Part shown: positions 47,801-58,422 of the stretch, one piece after another
How positions within the stretch are numbered: position 1 is the first letter of the stretch
Layout of the letters: the number at the start of each line of letters is the position of its first letter
Source of the DNA: Paralichthys olivaceus
Lineage: Eukaryota; Chordata; Actinopteri; Pleuronectiformes; Paralichthyidae
Assembly (NCBI RefSeq): GCF_024713975.1
Contig: NC_091105.1
Coordinates: 22,494,939-22,558,938 of the forward strand
DNA length: 64,000 nt
Direction of reading: 5' to 3'
Program-made: the position numbers and the translations under genes
The notes under the pieces: model-generated
Seen by the model: the letters and a program-made list of their open reading frames with translations, nothing else
What the model was told of the DNA's origin: nothing
Databases searched by the model: none

Positions 47801-50800
47801 CAAGAGAAAGAGAGAGCTTGGGGCTGAATGGATGACTGAATGAATATGAGAAGCTTGGAAGAAAGATTTTACCAATATAAGGAAAGTATTAATTATTTTG
47901 CGGTAATCAGTGTTGATATTGCGGCAGTAGCTAAAAACAAATCAGTGGACAGGATGGATTTGCGTTCAAGCAGTGAAAAGAATGTGGCCACATGCGTCTC
48001 TGAGCACCTCAGACTGTGGTTTTCATGATCAGACGTCAGGACGCATTCAGGGCACCCAAAATCCATCTTTTGAATATCAAGATCTCATCATTACCTTTAG
48101 GCTTTATTGTTGGCTGGGTAAAGTAGTTTTTACCTTCATGGAGCGCTGCACCTGTGGGAAACTTGAAATCCCAAGTTTTTATGATCCTGCGATTGTTATT
48201 TGTTCTTTTTCAGAATTGTTGTTTTACAGGTTTAACCTGTCATTACTCTGGGTCTTCTCTTGTTTGCATAGATAAGAAGGTGGAGAAGATTTACACCAGC
48301 GCCAGAAAGCAAATGCTGATATCCTCGCTGCCTCCAGTCATCACATTGCATCTTAAACGCTTCCACCAGGTAAGCAGCCACACACAGCCTTTTCATCACC
48401 GGCCATTTTAGCAAGCAGATACAGTATTCAAATGCTGTTAAAAGTTTTTGATGCACTTCTCTGTGTTTTTTGTTTGTCTTGTTGTTTACCTATCCTTCAC
48501 AATGATATTTAGGCTTTTGTTTTTGTCTTCAGGCCCAAACGTTACAAATGGCACTGTTCTGTGTTTGTATTTTAAGGCAGGGATGAACCTACGAAAGGTG
48601 AATCGTCATGTTGACTTCCCTCTGATCTTGGATCTGTCACCGTTCTGTTCAGCATCCTGCAAGGTATTTAGCCACAAATTTAAAAGTCAAAAACATTCAG
48701 TTTGAAAGTGAATGGATCTTGGTTTTTAAACTTCTCTTTTAAACAGGCTAAAGGTTTCTGCCATTCCAGTTTATTAAGTTTAGTAAAGGTCCTTGGTTGG
48801 GGCTGTTTCTGGAGATGTCTTTCTCTGTTCCTTCACTTTTTTAAGCCCTTTTTTCTCATTTCTTATAGAACCTGGCTGCCGGTGAGCGTGTCCTCTACAG
48901 TCTGTATGGGATTGTGGAACATAGTGGCTCGATGAGAGGGGGGCACTACACTGCATATGTAAAAGTGCGCTCTTCCCAGAGGAAAGCGGATCAGCACCAC
49001 AGGAACCTGTCAGGTCAGGGTTCAGCTCTCCTGAGCTCTTTTAAGATCTTTTATTTGTTTTCTACATCTGCACGTTTGTGTTAAGTTGATGAAAGCATTC
49101 AGAGGCCTCACCTCTTATAAGCTTGAAGATGTCAAAGCGCACGATGAATACAGGGTTCTGTGTTCTATCGATCCATGTTTTTGTGATACTGATACTGTCA
49201 GACTTGACACATAATTAAAACCATTGGTTGGTGATGACAGAAAGTTCAGCCATATGAATAAAATAAAATCTGAGTTGGAGAATGAAGTCCTAATTTCATC
49301 AGAAAAAGTCACAATATTATATAAAAAAAGACATTCAACTGCTGCAAGAAGAGCCCATGCTAGCAGGAGTTCAATTTCTGCATCCAAAATCTTGAACCAG
49401 TCAGTGTTTCTTAAGAAATTACAAAACCCATTTGAATATCACACCAATGTAATAAACGATAACCTCACAGTCAACCACGGCCAAACGTCGCCTACTCCAC
49501 AAACAAGGCAACTTCCCCCAAGTCTGTGTGGTTCTTTCTTTAGTATTAATAGTTTGTTGCACAATCTTTTCCTGATACATGATAATGTGCTGATGAACCT
49601 AAACATGAGGTATTTTGTTATTTGAGAAACATCTCCATCATCTAAAGTATTCAACTCAACAAGATGCTCCAAATTTCAAATTTTAACACAGATGTCAGGC
49701 ATGATCTTCTGATAATCCCCCTCTGGCACATAGCTTAAAATTGTGTTTTTAATTCTCCTGATATCACAACTTTATTCTCATAAAAAAAAATTCCATCAGA
49801 ACATCATTTTCAAAATCTCAGATACATTTTTCCCTTAAAAGGTTCAGTGTGTAGGACTTAGTGACATCTAGTGGTGAAGTTTCATGTTGCAGCCTAATAC
49901 CCCTCACCTCACCCCCCCCCCCTTCCAAACATGAAGGAGAACCTGTAGTGAACTTCAGTTGTCATAAAAACTCAAAAGGTTTAAGTTTGTCCAGTTTGGG
50001 CAACTGTAAAAAAAATATGGCATCCTCCACAGAGAGGGCCCAATGTAAATAAAAAGGGCCCAAACAAACAACAATATATTTAGAACAATTTGGGAGCACT
50101 TGTGAAAACTCACTAGGATTATTTTACATTCAATTTTGCCAATAGACCCCTCCTAAATCTTAGACACTGAACCTTTAAGTGGCCCTAATACTCCATCATA
50201 ATGGTCAGGGCATCAGTTTCATAAACATGTTGAATCAAATCTCAGTTATAGTGGCTGAGTTAGATACAGAGACACTTGCCAATCAAAAGAACAAACATAC
50301 TTTCCCGAAAAACTGTCTCGGAGAAAATGTTCGCAGTCTAAAATAAGGTCTCCTTCCTGACCTGCTTCTAGAAACAGCTGTTGTACGACACAAAACCTGT
50401 TTACACAGTGTCTCTTATATATCATTACACAATATTGTCTTCAGGGTAACCCATGGTGAACATGCTTTGCTAACCTACCTACCAAAGGAAACATTTATAC
50501 ACATGTACTGTATATAGAAGAAAAAGTAATAACCTGAAGTTCTTAGCTGAAAATAAACAGTTGAAAAAATTGGCTTAAAGAATGAGACCATTTTCCCTGA
50601 CAACTTCCAGGATTCAAAGAATTAGAGTGTAACTCGTATTGCTTTTTATACTATGTACAAGTTCCTTATGTTCTAGCACAAAATCTCACGGTGAAAATAT
50701 CAATGGTAAAAAAAATGGAAAATAGTTGAAGCCCAGCAAGAAGCTGAGAAACCTCACTTCCAGTGGCAGCAGAGGGTTCTTTAGATGATCCCATGCTCTC

Positions 50801-51224
50801 TGCCAGCTCACATCATCCACATCCACACACTCACACATCAACAGAACACTGGTATGGTTTGGTTAGGTTCAAGGTTTCTGCTGCTTTGCTGTCTGTCTTG
50901 TACGTTTCTATTCTGTGAACAGGATTGTATAACCACGATGAAGCCAACCACCAGAGGATGAGTGCCAAACAATATGTGCAATACTACTTGTTTTTTTATC
51001 CTTTTTTCCAATATTTGTTCATGACATCCCACAACACACAAGTATCCTCTCATTAAAGGGAAGCTTTGTATTGAAACTGTGTGTATTTTCCAGGTGCGAG
51101 GGAGGCCAGCGGCAGCTCCCAGGGCCAGTGGGTGTACGTCAGCGATACCACCGTTCAAACAGTACCGGAATCAAGGGTACTCAACTCTCAGGCATACTTG
51201 CTCTTTTATGAGGAAATGCTGTAA
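18348..51224 (+). CDS. usp45: USP45, ubiquitin carboxyl-terminal hydrolase 45 (complete)
   Basis: Coding exons: 18348-18450, 18804-18973, 20236-20336, 20789-20889, 30252-30403, 33796-33891, 34207-34337, 41171-41258, 43662-43743, 44251-44342, 44912-44968, 45057-45188, 46875-47547, 48272-48369, 48577-48663, 48869-49013, 51094-51224; 2439 nt, 812 aa (human protein is about 814). Phases agree at every junction. Residues ~36-150 form a ZnF-UBP domain ([39 protein letters not shown]). The USP catalytic core has its Cys box [13 protein letters not shown] with Cys202 (codon 30380-30382), [32 protein letters not shown], and the His box [10 protein letters not shown] with His747; Asp787 lies in WVYVSDT. 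It ends [10 protein letters not shown]. The family member deubiquitinates ERCC1 to support ERCC1-XPF repair. The large exon at 46875-47547 encodes a low-complexity Ser/acidic and His-rich (HHHQHHQ) insert within the USP fold. The exon ending 43743 has an atypical GTTCAC donor. The acceptor at 30252 is a tandem TAGCAG. Confidence 0.96.
19374..19511. repeat. Long near-perfect inverted repeat (hairpin)
   Basis: The left arm (about 19381-19433) and right arm (19456-19510) pair over some 50 bases, including 'gtgcaaaacacaac', 'ggttaattgtg' and 'gagtaggag', with few mismatches. The centre has a smaller stem TGGCTA / TAGCCA around AAGCGAG. Lies in USP45 intron 3. It may be a short palindromic MITE or foldback element. 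Confidence 0.85.
19905..20065 (+). repeat. Dispersed teleost repeat, family F
   Basis: Contains 'ctggatctgtcacctgatg', 'cgcaccaaaattgac', 'aaccaagttttgtag' and 'cagacaaacaagcaaacga'. A diverged partial copy is at 40265-40400. The sequence is the fish-typical '…ggatccgcaccaaaa…' type repeat. Confidence 0.65.
21081..21129. repeat. (CA)n microsatellite, interrupted
   Basis: CA array with two TCAC interruptions. Confidence 0.95.
21409..22426. mobile_element. Non-autonomous DNA transposon (MITE-like) with terminal inverted repeats
   Basis: Left end 'ggcctgtactatgaagc' and right end, read on minus, 'ggggcctgttaatacaaag' share GGCCTGT and flanking bases. Inner subterminal blocks (left 'gcggttatcggggta', right on minus 'atatccgggtgaactta') are also related. 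There is no transposase ORF. An internal portion (~21570-21830) is shared with 25640-25915. Family assignment is uncertain. Confidence 0.6.
23601..24102. mobile_element. MITE-like element enclosing a long (CA)n array
   Basis: Left end 'tagggatgtcacgatac' matches the right end on minus, 'tagacatgtcaggattaa', as imperfect inverted repeats. Internal 'atcgatactgtgg' and 'gcggttatcgtaaaac' blocks fit a known fish repeat style. A CA array fills 23705-23808. Confidence 0.6.
23705..23808. repeat. Long (CA)n microsatellite
   Basis: About 104 bases of CA with rare CG steps; the longest simple repeat in the window. Confidence 0.98.
25640..25915 (-). repeat. Dispersed repeat sharing the interior of the 21409-22426 element
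   Basis: On minus, the blocks 'ctctgagactag', 'caccaaaatgatactac', 'gcgcactctcctttaaggg' and 'tatgtctggt' recapitulate 21615-21710 on plus. The two copies are in opposite orientation about 4 kb apart. Confidence 0.65.
30450..31045 (+). repeat. Dispersed repeat, family I, split by a family D insertion
   Basis: Left part 30450-30705 ends 'ataaacagtcaatgg'; the right part resumes at about 30898 with 'gtgcagagtgaagttagaa' and runs to 'gaaactgaattta'. In the copy at 15290-15660 these two halves are contiguous. Located in USP45 intron 6. Confidence 0.75.
30706..30897 (+). mobile_element. Family D repeat nested inside family I
   Basis: Contains 'tacagcgcttttcttgtc', 'aaagcactttacagtataa', 'tgcatctattagcagcag' and 'cttgcccaaggacactta'. 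Flanks 'caatgg' and 'gcatgg' suggest a short target-site duplication (ATGG). Confidence 0.7.
32500..33647 (-). mobile_element. Tc1/mariner-like transposon, complete but dead copy
   Basis: Bounded by TA and ~27-bp inverted repeats: left 'cggccactttattaggtac', right on minus 'cgaccagtttattaggcac'. Inserted in USP45 intron 6. The minus-strand transposase is recognisable in pieces: a helix-turn-helix region (33571-33323, with [20 protein letters not shown] and [10 protein letters not shown]), a second DNA-binding region (33211 downward, [14 protein letters not shown]) and the DDE catalytic part (32999-32673, [18 protein letters not shown] and QSPDHN). Confidence 0.92.
32515..33571 (-). pseudogene. 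Tc1-like transposase pseudogene
   Basis: An in-frame stop follows the first helix-turn-helix block. Frame changes occur between 33211 and 32999 and again near 32718, and part of the middle region looks deleted or scrambled (a short block between VPLLS and the MDPSCLVS segment). No functional protein is expected. Confidence 0.88.
34525..34850 (-). repeat. Dispersed teleost repeat, family E (two tandem-like units)
   Basis: 'aaaggtcagaggtcattgtg' near the start and 'caaaggtcacaatgacctta' near the end flank repeated 'gaatgtgatatctcaacac' and 'gggaatttcttcaac' blocks. The opposite-strand relative is at 55130-55500. Confidence 0.65.
34862..35056 (-). mobile_element. MITE-like family A, truncated copy
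   Basis: On minus it starts 'tttaaaggtacagtgtgta' and includes 'gcatgttgcagctgaacac', 'ctcaccctctccttcg' and 'catggtggcctccgtagag'. Fuller copies are at 49835-50178 and 56663-56970. Confidence 0.8.
37172..37370 (-). repeat. Dispersed teleost repeat, family D, minus copy
   Basis: 'ttgggcaagatactaaac', 'gaattgcccctcatag' and 'ctgctaatagatgcactg' are the reverse complement of the family D blocks. Confidence 0.75.
38560..38690 (+). repeat. SINE/LINE 3'-tail-like dispersed repeat
   Basis: 'tcctgggtgtaccctgcct', 'tggctccagccccactgca' and 'aaaaggataagcagtata' followed by a GGA-rich end match a very common fish retroelement tail. Confidence 0.75.
40265..40400 (+). repeat. Dispersed teleost repeat, family F, diverged copy
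   Basis: 'cctggatccacccctgat', 'agatccacaccaaaatg' and 'aggtttttggtaatctg' parallel the 19905-20065 copy. Confidence 0.55.
41990..43340. promoter_or_regulatory. Candidate conserved non-coding island in USP45 intron (between 41258 and 43662)
   Basis: GC-balanced, non-repetitive DNA within an AT-rich intron, with closely spaced homeodomain/POU-like sites: ATGCTAAT at 42884-42891, CCAATTAG near 42910, TAATTAATTAG at 43105-43115, GGGATTAA at 43177-43184 and CTATTGATTGG near 43282. No open coding frame resembles a protein. It reads like a developmental enhancer; target and activity are unknown. 42480-42840 between the sub-blocks is less structured and has a short GT run at 42775. Confidence 0.4.
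45600..45985 (+). pseudogene. Decayed C-terminal fragment of a non-LTR retrotransposon reverse transcriptase ORF
   Basis: Translating forward with frame shifts gives [13 protein letters not shown], [14 protein letters not shown] and a Trp/Leu-rich end, resembling the C-terminus of a fish non-LTR element polyprotein (VPWED ... VEVGCRGF pattern). Stops and frame changes throughout. Lies in USP45 intron before the large exon. Confidence 0.55.
46005..46600. mobile_element. MITE-like repeat, family C copy (possibly two fragments)
   Basis: 'tctggagtttgcctttcac', 'actttccaggtcagatg', 'cactcacaacaaca' and 'gagtagatcacgcag' correspond in order to blocks at 60186-60545. A second related piece lies at 46360-46600. 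Ends are uncertain. Confidence 0.55.
47596..48060. mobile_element. MITE-like repeat, family B copy 2
   Basis: 'tgttcagacctggtattga', 'gttgatattgcggcagtagc', 'aaacaaatcagtggaca' and 'gtggccacatgcgtc' parallel 13964-14345. Lies in the USP45 intron after the large exon. Confidence 0.65.
49014..51093. other. usp45: Last USP45 intron (2.1 kb)
   Basis: AT-rich, with one family A element (49835-50178). The 133-codon ORF at 49224-49625 shows no protein resemblance. No other feature seen. Confidence 0.6.
49835..50178 (+). mobile_element. MITE-like family A, full copy with terminal inverted repeats
   Basis: Left end 'ttaaaaggttcagtgtgta' is the inverse of right end 'gacactgaacctttaa'. Internal 'gtgacatctagtggtgaag' and 'tcagttgtcataaaaactc' are shared with 56663-56970. 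Length about 343 bases. Confidence 0.85.
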
Positions 51225-52539
51225 TGTGACCAGTGAAAGCAGTTGTCCATAAAAATCTTTTACTTTGTATTGTTTTTTTTGGTACAGCCTGTACAACTCT
51301 TTCTGCACCTGTGAGTGAGTGGACGCACGAAAAAAGGGAAAGGCTTCACTGTACGCTCACTTTTCCTACAGGAGAAGGGCCATTGTACCATTTCCATGCA
51401 AACTCTAAATAGAAATCTGAAATGGGCGCTTTTAAATATCTTAGATATATGAAAGATTAACAAGAGAGGTTGAACTTACTGTTTTCTGCTCTGATATAGT
51501 CTTGATTTCCATTTGTTTCCATTATATAAAATCCTACCCTTCTAAAAGAAGCTTGAGTAAGAGAAGAAAAAAAGATTATTGAACCTGAGCTGTTTAGATT
51601 TATCGTCTTCGTCCGTCTTTTTCGTCTCTTGGTCACAATCCCGTGCCTGAGATAGAAACTGCATGAAGGAGTTTGCTACAGTACCTAACAGGAAATAAGC
51701 AGTTATTGCATGCTAAACTGTGCTCAGCACTGACTAGTTGATGTCAATATAGTGTGTGTGTGTGTATATACATGTGTTTGTGTGTAAGCACATACACATG
51801 TGTGTGTGTGTGGGTGAGTGAGAGACAGGAGAATGTAATTTTAAGGTGCTGTGTGTAGCATTTTCTAATCAGTATATGACTGCCAGGTTAATTTGGCATA
51901 CTTGGTATAATTAATATTAAAACTCAGGGCCAGTCTAATAAATATTGGCTCCTGTGTCAGAGCTCTACACAAAACATTTCATACAACAAGGCACTGGCTA
52001 CGATTTGGTGACAAACAGGCCTGATCATGTATTTAATAATAGATAATGGTCTGTAAAAGAACAATGAATTCAGACATGTTCTGTCCTTCACACTAAAGAC
52101 AAGTAGTAATATCAGTCATGACAGAGTTTATGATCATACATTTGAGAAACTCCACTGCTAACTCGGAGGGTCCGTACCTCCGCCAAGGCTGAACAATGCT
52201 ACACATGATAGTGGATTTCTTATAGTAGAAATAATAAAGACGAAAAGGAAGTGGTCTGATAACCTAAATGACTTACGTCATAAAACATGATTAAAGACAT
52301 TTCCTGGAATTGCCCTTTAATTTGCATCTGCACCTCATCATCATCAAATGTATTTATATAGCACGGTATTAGAACAAACACCTAAATTGAATTGGTTCTT
52401 TTCAGGACCAGGTCCCATTCGTCCACCATGTTTGGTGGAAAATGGGTTTAGTGTGGTCTTTAAGGGAGCAGGACTTACTAATTTCATGTTCAGGTGTTCA
52501 TGTTCATGTTGAAATGCTCTCACTCAAAACCCCTCACGA

Positions 52540-53010
52540 TTTGCTTTGTCTGTGCTCAAACTGTGCTTGCACTCAGATTTTGTTGCTTGGGCAGATTTCC
52601 TGAGCTCCAGCTTCAGCTCCGCTCCCTGTGCACGCATGAAAGATCTGCTGTCGGAATTCTCTGCTCTCTGACAACTTGGAAAATTGAATTGTGCCGCCCT
52701 TGTTGTGGGTGTGTTCGCTTTACATCTTTGAGAGTGCCATACATATGTTCATGCAATGCTGCCCTCCATGGCTTTGTTAACTCACCCACAACAAGGGAAG
52801 GACAATTTCATTTGTCATCACAACACGCGTTCTGTTGGTTGGGGACTTTTGACAGACTTGTTACCCAAAAAATCCAAGAACAGAAGAAATAATCGGAGAG
52901 CAGAGGAGATATCCGAGAGCAGACGTTAGACCCGGGCAGCGTGAAGCGCCGAAGGTGGATCTGAGTGCAAGCAACAAAATATAGAACAGTCCTGAGTGCA
53001 AACTAATCTA
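52540..53010. repeat. Inverted-repeat-bounded segment (possible MITE)
   Basis: Near 52567-52592 the sequence has 'cttgcactcagat' and 'ttttgttgcttg'. Near 52962-52980 the reverse complements of both motifs appear ('atctgagtgcaag', 'caagcaacaaaat'), in rearranged order. Flanking TTTGC.../...GCAAA ends also pair loosely. Confidence 0.45.
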
Positions 53011-55129
53011 AGCAAAATCAGTGGCTGTGAGTTCGTGTGCAGGGTGTTAAATCAACGCTTTAAAAAATCTGAACGTAAAATCGATTAATCCTTAGTGGAG
53101 GAAATAATCCCAGTTGTGTTGTATAGGATCATGTAATTGTCTCAGCCTCGGCCCAGTTTGATTATGATAATAGAAACAACAAGTTAATCACATCTCACAG
53201 TAGTTTACATCCGGAAATAGCTGCACACAGCTCCTTTTTAAATAGTAGCACAACAGTTATTTTACAGCCTACTTTAAAGGGATTGTTCTATTTTTCATCA
53301 GAATGTATGAATGTAAGACTATCAGTCAGTTACATTTGCCAAAGACGCGTTTTTGTGGCTGCATGTCAGAGCAGAAAATCCAAACCAAACATGCGAGGTG
53401 TTTACTTCAGCCAGAGTTTCTTTAGCAGTAGTTCTTTCAATCAGTATCTCGATGATTGTTTAGTGTTGCTGCACAGACAAACACACCCGATCCTCATCAG
53501 CCCAACAAAGCACCTTGTTTGCCTTCCATTGTATTTCAGCTCTAGTGCAACTCTGTGGACGCACACACAAACCCATTAAGAAGCCCGACAGAGTCAGCAC
53601 TGCAACACTGACTCTTTATTCCCTAATATTATCAATAAGGTCGAGCAAAAAAAAATATACATACAAAAGGCTTCAAGCTGTACTAGAAAATCATCTTTGA
53701 TGTCATGTGCATGGGTCAATGTTCTCATGAATGTATTGCCTATTCTTGAAATGTCTGTCTCATGAACTGTTCGTCTTTTTCTATGAAAATATTTTGAATG
53801 AAAAACGTTGTTTTCTTGGTTGTTGGACTTTTGCCAAAACAGTGGAAGGGAAAGGGTTAAACATATGCATCACAGGCAAATTCAGTGCCTATGTTTAGGT
53901 TAAAGAAACCTGTGCATAGTGAGAAGAAAAACATATGCAGAGTTAAAGAGAAACATGTCTGGAACATTTATGTACAGTATAAATTACTGTAAGCAAAAAT
54001 AATAGAGTTTATGTAATTGTACATACTAGAAACTAGGAAAGTTTGGTGCTTCAGGGTTTTTCCTCAAGACGGATGTTTGTTTTCAGAAAGACATTTAATT
54101 TCAGCTTTGAAATAATAAACATTTTGAATGAGTATCACTACATACTGTATCAAAATAAATCTAATTTATGAACTGAACATTCAGCTTGCCTCTCTTTATG
54201 TTTCGCCTCACTTGTGCAACAGCGCTCGCAGACAAGAGCTCGCAATAGACTTTTTTTTTTTTTTTTTCTGTCTTCTTTTGCTTTGGAATTGATGTCCTGT
54301 TGTTTTTTACTCAAAGCGAAACATTGTCCACCAAAGCTCTAGGCTGTCACAGCAGATCCCAGGGTGCCATATTCAGCCCTTCTTGGCCGGTGATCGGCCG
54401 TGACGGGTGCAGAACAGCACTGCTTCAGAACATGTCGCGAGCTGGTGAAGGGGAGGTGGGTGTCGAATCAAGAAAAGGGCAACGTCCAAGACCATCGCCT
54501 TACACGTCCTCTCGTATCCACACGCTGTGACATCCCAGTCGTGCTGCTGGAGCATTAAAGCAGGTTGTCACCACCGCCACCAACAAAGAGATCAAATCTT
54601 TTCTGAAATGTATTTGTCTATTTTTAAAGTGTGGCTCTGGGGTGTGCGTGTGTATGTTAGGGGGGTGGTTTGGCTCTAGGACATGATGTTGAAGCATTAG
54701 ATTTGATTAATCTCACTTAATGAAAAGCACCCCACCCCCCCATGTGACAGTTGTAAGAAACTAATAAGGTGGTGCAGGGATGCTCCACCACCAGCAGTGG
54801 GGGTTACATTTTTCTGCTCTCACCACCACCGTCACTGTCAGTCTCACTTTTCCTGACACCGAACCACATACGTGCATTAACGCACAACATGGTAAACGCA
54901 TGCAGAAACATCTACACACTGCACGTGCCTCAGGCTTTGCTCTTTACACTATAATCTACCACCAACACTGTGTTGACCAACAGGACCCTCATTAAATATA
55001 TTATTATTGGACATGTTATTGGAAAACGGTGACATCCAGTAAGGGCTGCAGAGCAACTTCACATCAGATGCTCAACCTAACACTATTGTTGCATATTTGA
55101 AAAAGAGGCCTTCATAATTCAATTTCAAT

Positions 55130-55500
55130 TTAATTTTGTTTGAATAGCGCCAAATCCCAGCATACATTTCTTTCCCGATTCATATAAGGTCACTGTGTCC
55201 TTTTACCACTGAAATCTAATCAGTTTATCTGTGAGTCCAGGAGAATGATTGTGTCAAATCTATAGAAATTCCTTCAAGGTCCAACAACATGTTTTGTGAG
55301 GTCACAGGGACCTTGACCTTTGACCTCTATCAACCAAAATCTTACTAGTTATATGTTGAGTCTAACTGAATGTTTGTATTAAGTTTGTAGAAATTCCCTA
55401 GAGGTGTTCCCGAGATATCTAATTCCCAAAAATGGAACGGACATAGGGACATTCGTACATACTGGACAAATATTATGCATCTGTCACTGGCTGTCGCTGG
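55130..55500 (+). repeat. Dispersed teleost repeat, family E, plus copy
   Basis: 'tttgtttgaatagcgcc', 'aggtcacagggaccttgac', 'agaaattccctagaggtg' and 'ttcccgagatatctaattc'. It is the reverse-orientation relative of 34525-34850. Confidence 0.65.
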
Positions 55501-56662
55501 AGTGGAGGCGAACTAAGAGTACTTATCAGGTAGTATAATATGACTCCTGTCATAATACATATAACATTTAAATGCTGTATTCAGTCTTATTGTAAAAAAC
55601 AGTGATATAACAGTGTTCTATCTTGTTCTCTGATCTGATGATATTTAGAATCTAAATCTGAAATGTCAAAAGCTGCCACAAATGTTAGTATTTTGTGACT
55701 GCATATTTTCAACACACTCAACTTAATCAGCCTATAATTACCTGGTGTTTTCTCAGATGCACTGCTAAACTTTTTTGTGCACTTGACACCAAAAAGAGTT
55801 GGCATCTCACCTCCGGTCAAATTCATGAGTTCTCTGTTCTCTTGGTCATGATGCTTTATGTCATTCTATTAACACCAATCTCAAATACACAAAAAGTATT
55901 ATAAAGTACTTTATGAGGTTTAAGAGTTGCTTGTAGCATCTCCACCTTCAGCTGCTAACAGGTCAATCTCTCCATCCCCCACTGTCCTCTGTTTGTCTGC
56001 CCATAAATGGAACACTGAGCTGCTGGGGGAGGAAACAGCCAGAAGCCCTGCAGCATTTTTGAGATCAGCTCTATGACTAACACCCACGGGCCAAGCAGTT
56101 TGGAAGTGGGCTGCTGCTGCTGCTGCACTTCGCTGATGTACTTCAGAGCCATACTGATCATTTGGGGATTTCTGTAGGTTACAGTCGTTCATAGTTTGTT
56201 TTAAACCCCTTCACAACAGCAAAGAGACAATCAGAGACAACCACTGCACTGGAACGTAATGTGTCAAATGTGACTCACTGAAACTGAGGAGGTGTGGTCA
56301 ATGGATGCAGAGCAGCCGTCTAATTCCAAACACAGTGCACCCCTCTTCAAACAGTTGTTCACCTCTAACACCTGAAACAAGGAAAGAGGTATGAGGAGAA
56401 GATCGGGCGTATTCTCAGAGGAAACCTAGTGCCATGTAATAATTTAGGTCAGTCTGCTGTGAAGTCTTCTCAGGATTGTGTTTGTCACAGATTGATGAGA
56501 GATCTGACGTCAAAGTGCTCTGGCTCAAACTACCAGAGCCTCCACGCAGAGAGAATACACAAGCTTCACCTTGACTGTTCTTCCTCCTCATGCACACAGA
56601 CTGTTAATGTCAGGTGTCATGCTGGACTGTGTGTGTGCATGTGTGTGTGCGTGTGTGTGTAT

Positions 56663-56970
56663 TTAAAGGTTCAGTGTGTAGCATTTAGTGACATCTAGTG
56701 GTAAAGTTGCATGTTGCATCTGAACACCCCTCACCTTACCCTCTCCTTCCAGGCAGCCGTCAGTTGTCATAAAAACTCAAAAGATGTTTAGTTTGTCCAG
56801 TCTGGGCTACTGTAACAAACATAGATATAAAGGGCCCATTCTAGGATAAAGAAAACAACAATCCATACAACTTAGATGAAACACACTAGTGAAAACATCG
56901 CTAGGATTATTGTATAATCAATTTGTGCCAATAGTTCCCTTAACCTAAATCCTACTGAGGACATTTTGAC
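56663..56970 (+). mobile_element. MITE-like family A, copy with eroded right end
   Basis: Left end 'tttaaaggttcagtgtgta' and 'agtgacatctagtggtaaag' are clear; it adjoins a GT run at 56624-56660. The right terminal repeat is degraded around 56950. Confidence 0.8.
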
Positions 56971-57780
56971 TGGTCCTCTCTTTTTTTTTTACAAAAGGCT
57001 GTGTGATGGTTCAGACTTCCTTTTAAGGTTAGAACCAGGTTAGGTTGGAGTTAGAATGCAGCACTTTGAATGAGCGGGCAGGTACATACAGGGATGGTGA
57101 GTGTTAGAAGTCCCTCAATGAAATAAAATGGATAAATAAATAAGTAAATAAAGTAATAATATAATGAAAGGATTGAAAGACCACAAGCTCCGGTGGGGCA
57201 GCAGGAGTTTCAGGTTTTATAGAAATTATCCAAACCTCCAAGGCCTCTTCCCTCGCTGTTAAATAGAGAAAGCTATGGCATATATCTGTGATAAATATTA
57301 ATAACAGCAATAATCAATAAAAGAGAATTAAGATTTGTTACAGGAGAGTTACACTTAGGATAAGTAACAACAAATGAATTAACTATATATATACACATAG
57401 AGCTATATATAAAGACATTAAAGGGAAATGGTTAAGGATCTGTGCGTGAGTGTGCGTGAGCGTGCGTGAGTGCGCGTGCACTCAGTTCAGTCACAAGTGC
57501 AATGAAACTCGCAGTACCAATGATGCATTTACTTGCTGCTCGTAATCTTCTGAGCTCGATAAAAAGGGCATCGTAGCGGAAATCTAAACTCACCAGTCAA
57601 AATTACTGATTAATGAGAGTTCTTACTATTTTGGAATATAATATCCTAAAGTTTCCTTTATTTGTTACTCTCCCATTTTAAAAAAATCGTGGGCTGATGG
57701 CGCATTTCATTTTGCAGACATACAGAGTTGCATGTGTGAAACGATAAATGCAACACACTTTGAAAAAGGTAAATACTGAT

Positions 57781-58402
57781 TAAGTGCGAACTACAAAATT
57801 CCCGGCAGCTCCTGAAGGCACCAGCAAGAGCCTCGGCACCAGTGCAGCCATTTTGATCCGGAGCCGCAGCGCCGGAGGGAGCCTGTGAGGAAAAGGTGGG
57901 GATCGTGTTACTGAAAGCAAAGAGCTCCTTTTAGTTTCCTCCACCGTACACATCTGCGCGGACTGTAATCCAAACACCGAGGCGTATTTGTTCAACGGCT
58001 AAAATGCTGCTGCTATACGTTAGCGTTCATTTTGATCTCAGCTAACGTCAGCTCGTGTTAGCTTGGCTGAGCTTCTGCTGCTCGGAGGAGCACAGACAGT
58101 TTGGGGCATTTTACCGACTACGAATGTATTTCAGCAATATCAATAAATGCTACAAGACATTATAGCACAGAGGCTTTGATCCCATCAGATGGAAGCGCCC
58201 CTAACGTAATGCTAGCACAGCTAGCCGAGCAGCTTGAGGTAACGTTAGCGCTGCAGTCGAAGCTAACGCTCACTCGTTGGTGTGTCCACCAGACCAGATC
58301 CAAGTGTAATGTTACAGCACTTAAACTGCTATTGCCATGTCAGTGAGAGTGGTGCTAATTTAAAACCAGAAAACTTCAGTGGGCCCGCTCTCCATGTTTC
58401 AG
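57781..58402 (+). promoter_or_regulatory. pnisr: PNISR promoter, putative non-coding first exon and 5' intron
   Basis: CpG-richer DNA around 57780-57900 contains a YY1-like GCCATTTT at 57847-57854, a motif often just downstream of housekeeping starts. A non-coding exon ending at a GTGGGG or nearby donor around 57895 is plausible, joined to the acceptor before 58403. Exact start and donor are not resolved. A 71-codon minus ORF here (57780-57995) is not recognised as a gene. Confidence 0.45.
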
Positions 58403-58422
58403 GTTCGAATCCAGGGAGAGAG

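Larger units (their letters stand above)
51225..57780. other. USP45 3' UTR and USP45-PNISR intergenic DNA
   Basis: AATAAA candidates at 51937-51942, 52233-52238 and 54114-54119 could end USP45; which is used is unknown. There are repeats at 52540-53010, 55130-55500 and 56663-56970, TG-rich DNA at 51750-51830, a poly-T tract at 54250-54268, and a CAG/CTG-like run near 56111-56130. No gene is recognised in the rest; the 132-codon ORF at 52494-52892 lies in a repeat-like segment. Confidence 0.55.

Noticed and set aside
49224..49625. 133-codon plus-strand ORF in the last USP45 intron
   Set aside because: AT-rich, no domain, and USP45 splices cleanly across it.
57780..57995. 71-codon minus ORF with a start resembling a mitochondrial leader, considered as a divergent gene (for example COQ3)
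   Set aside because: COQ3 is not divergent from PNISR in the known arrangement, no downstream exons were found on the minus strand, and the region is the PNISR promoter.
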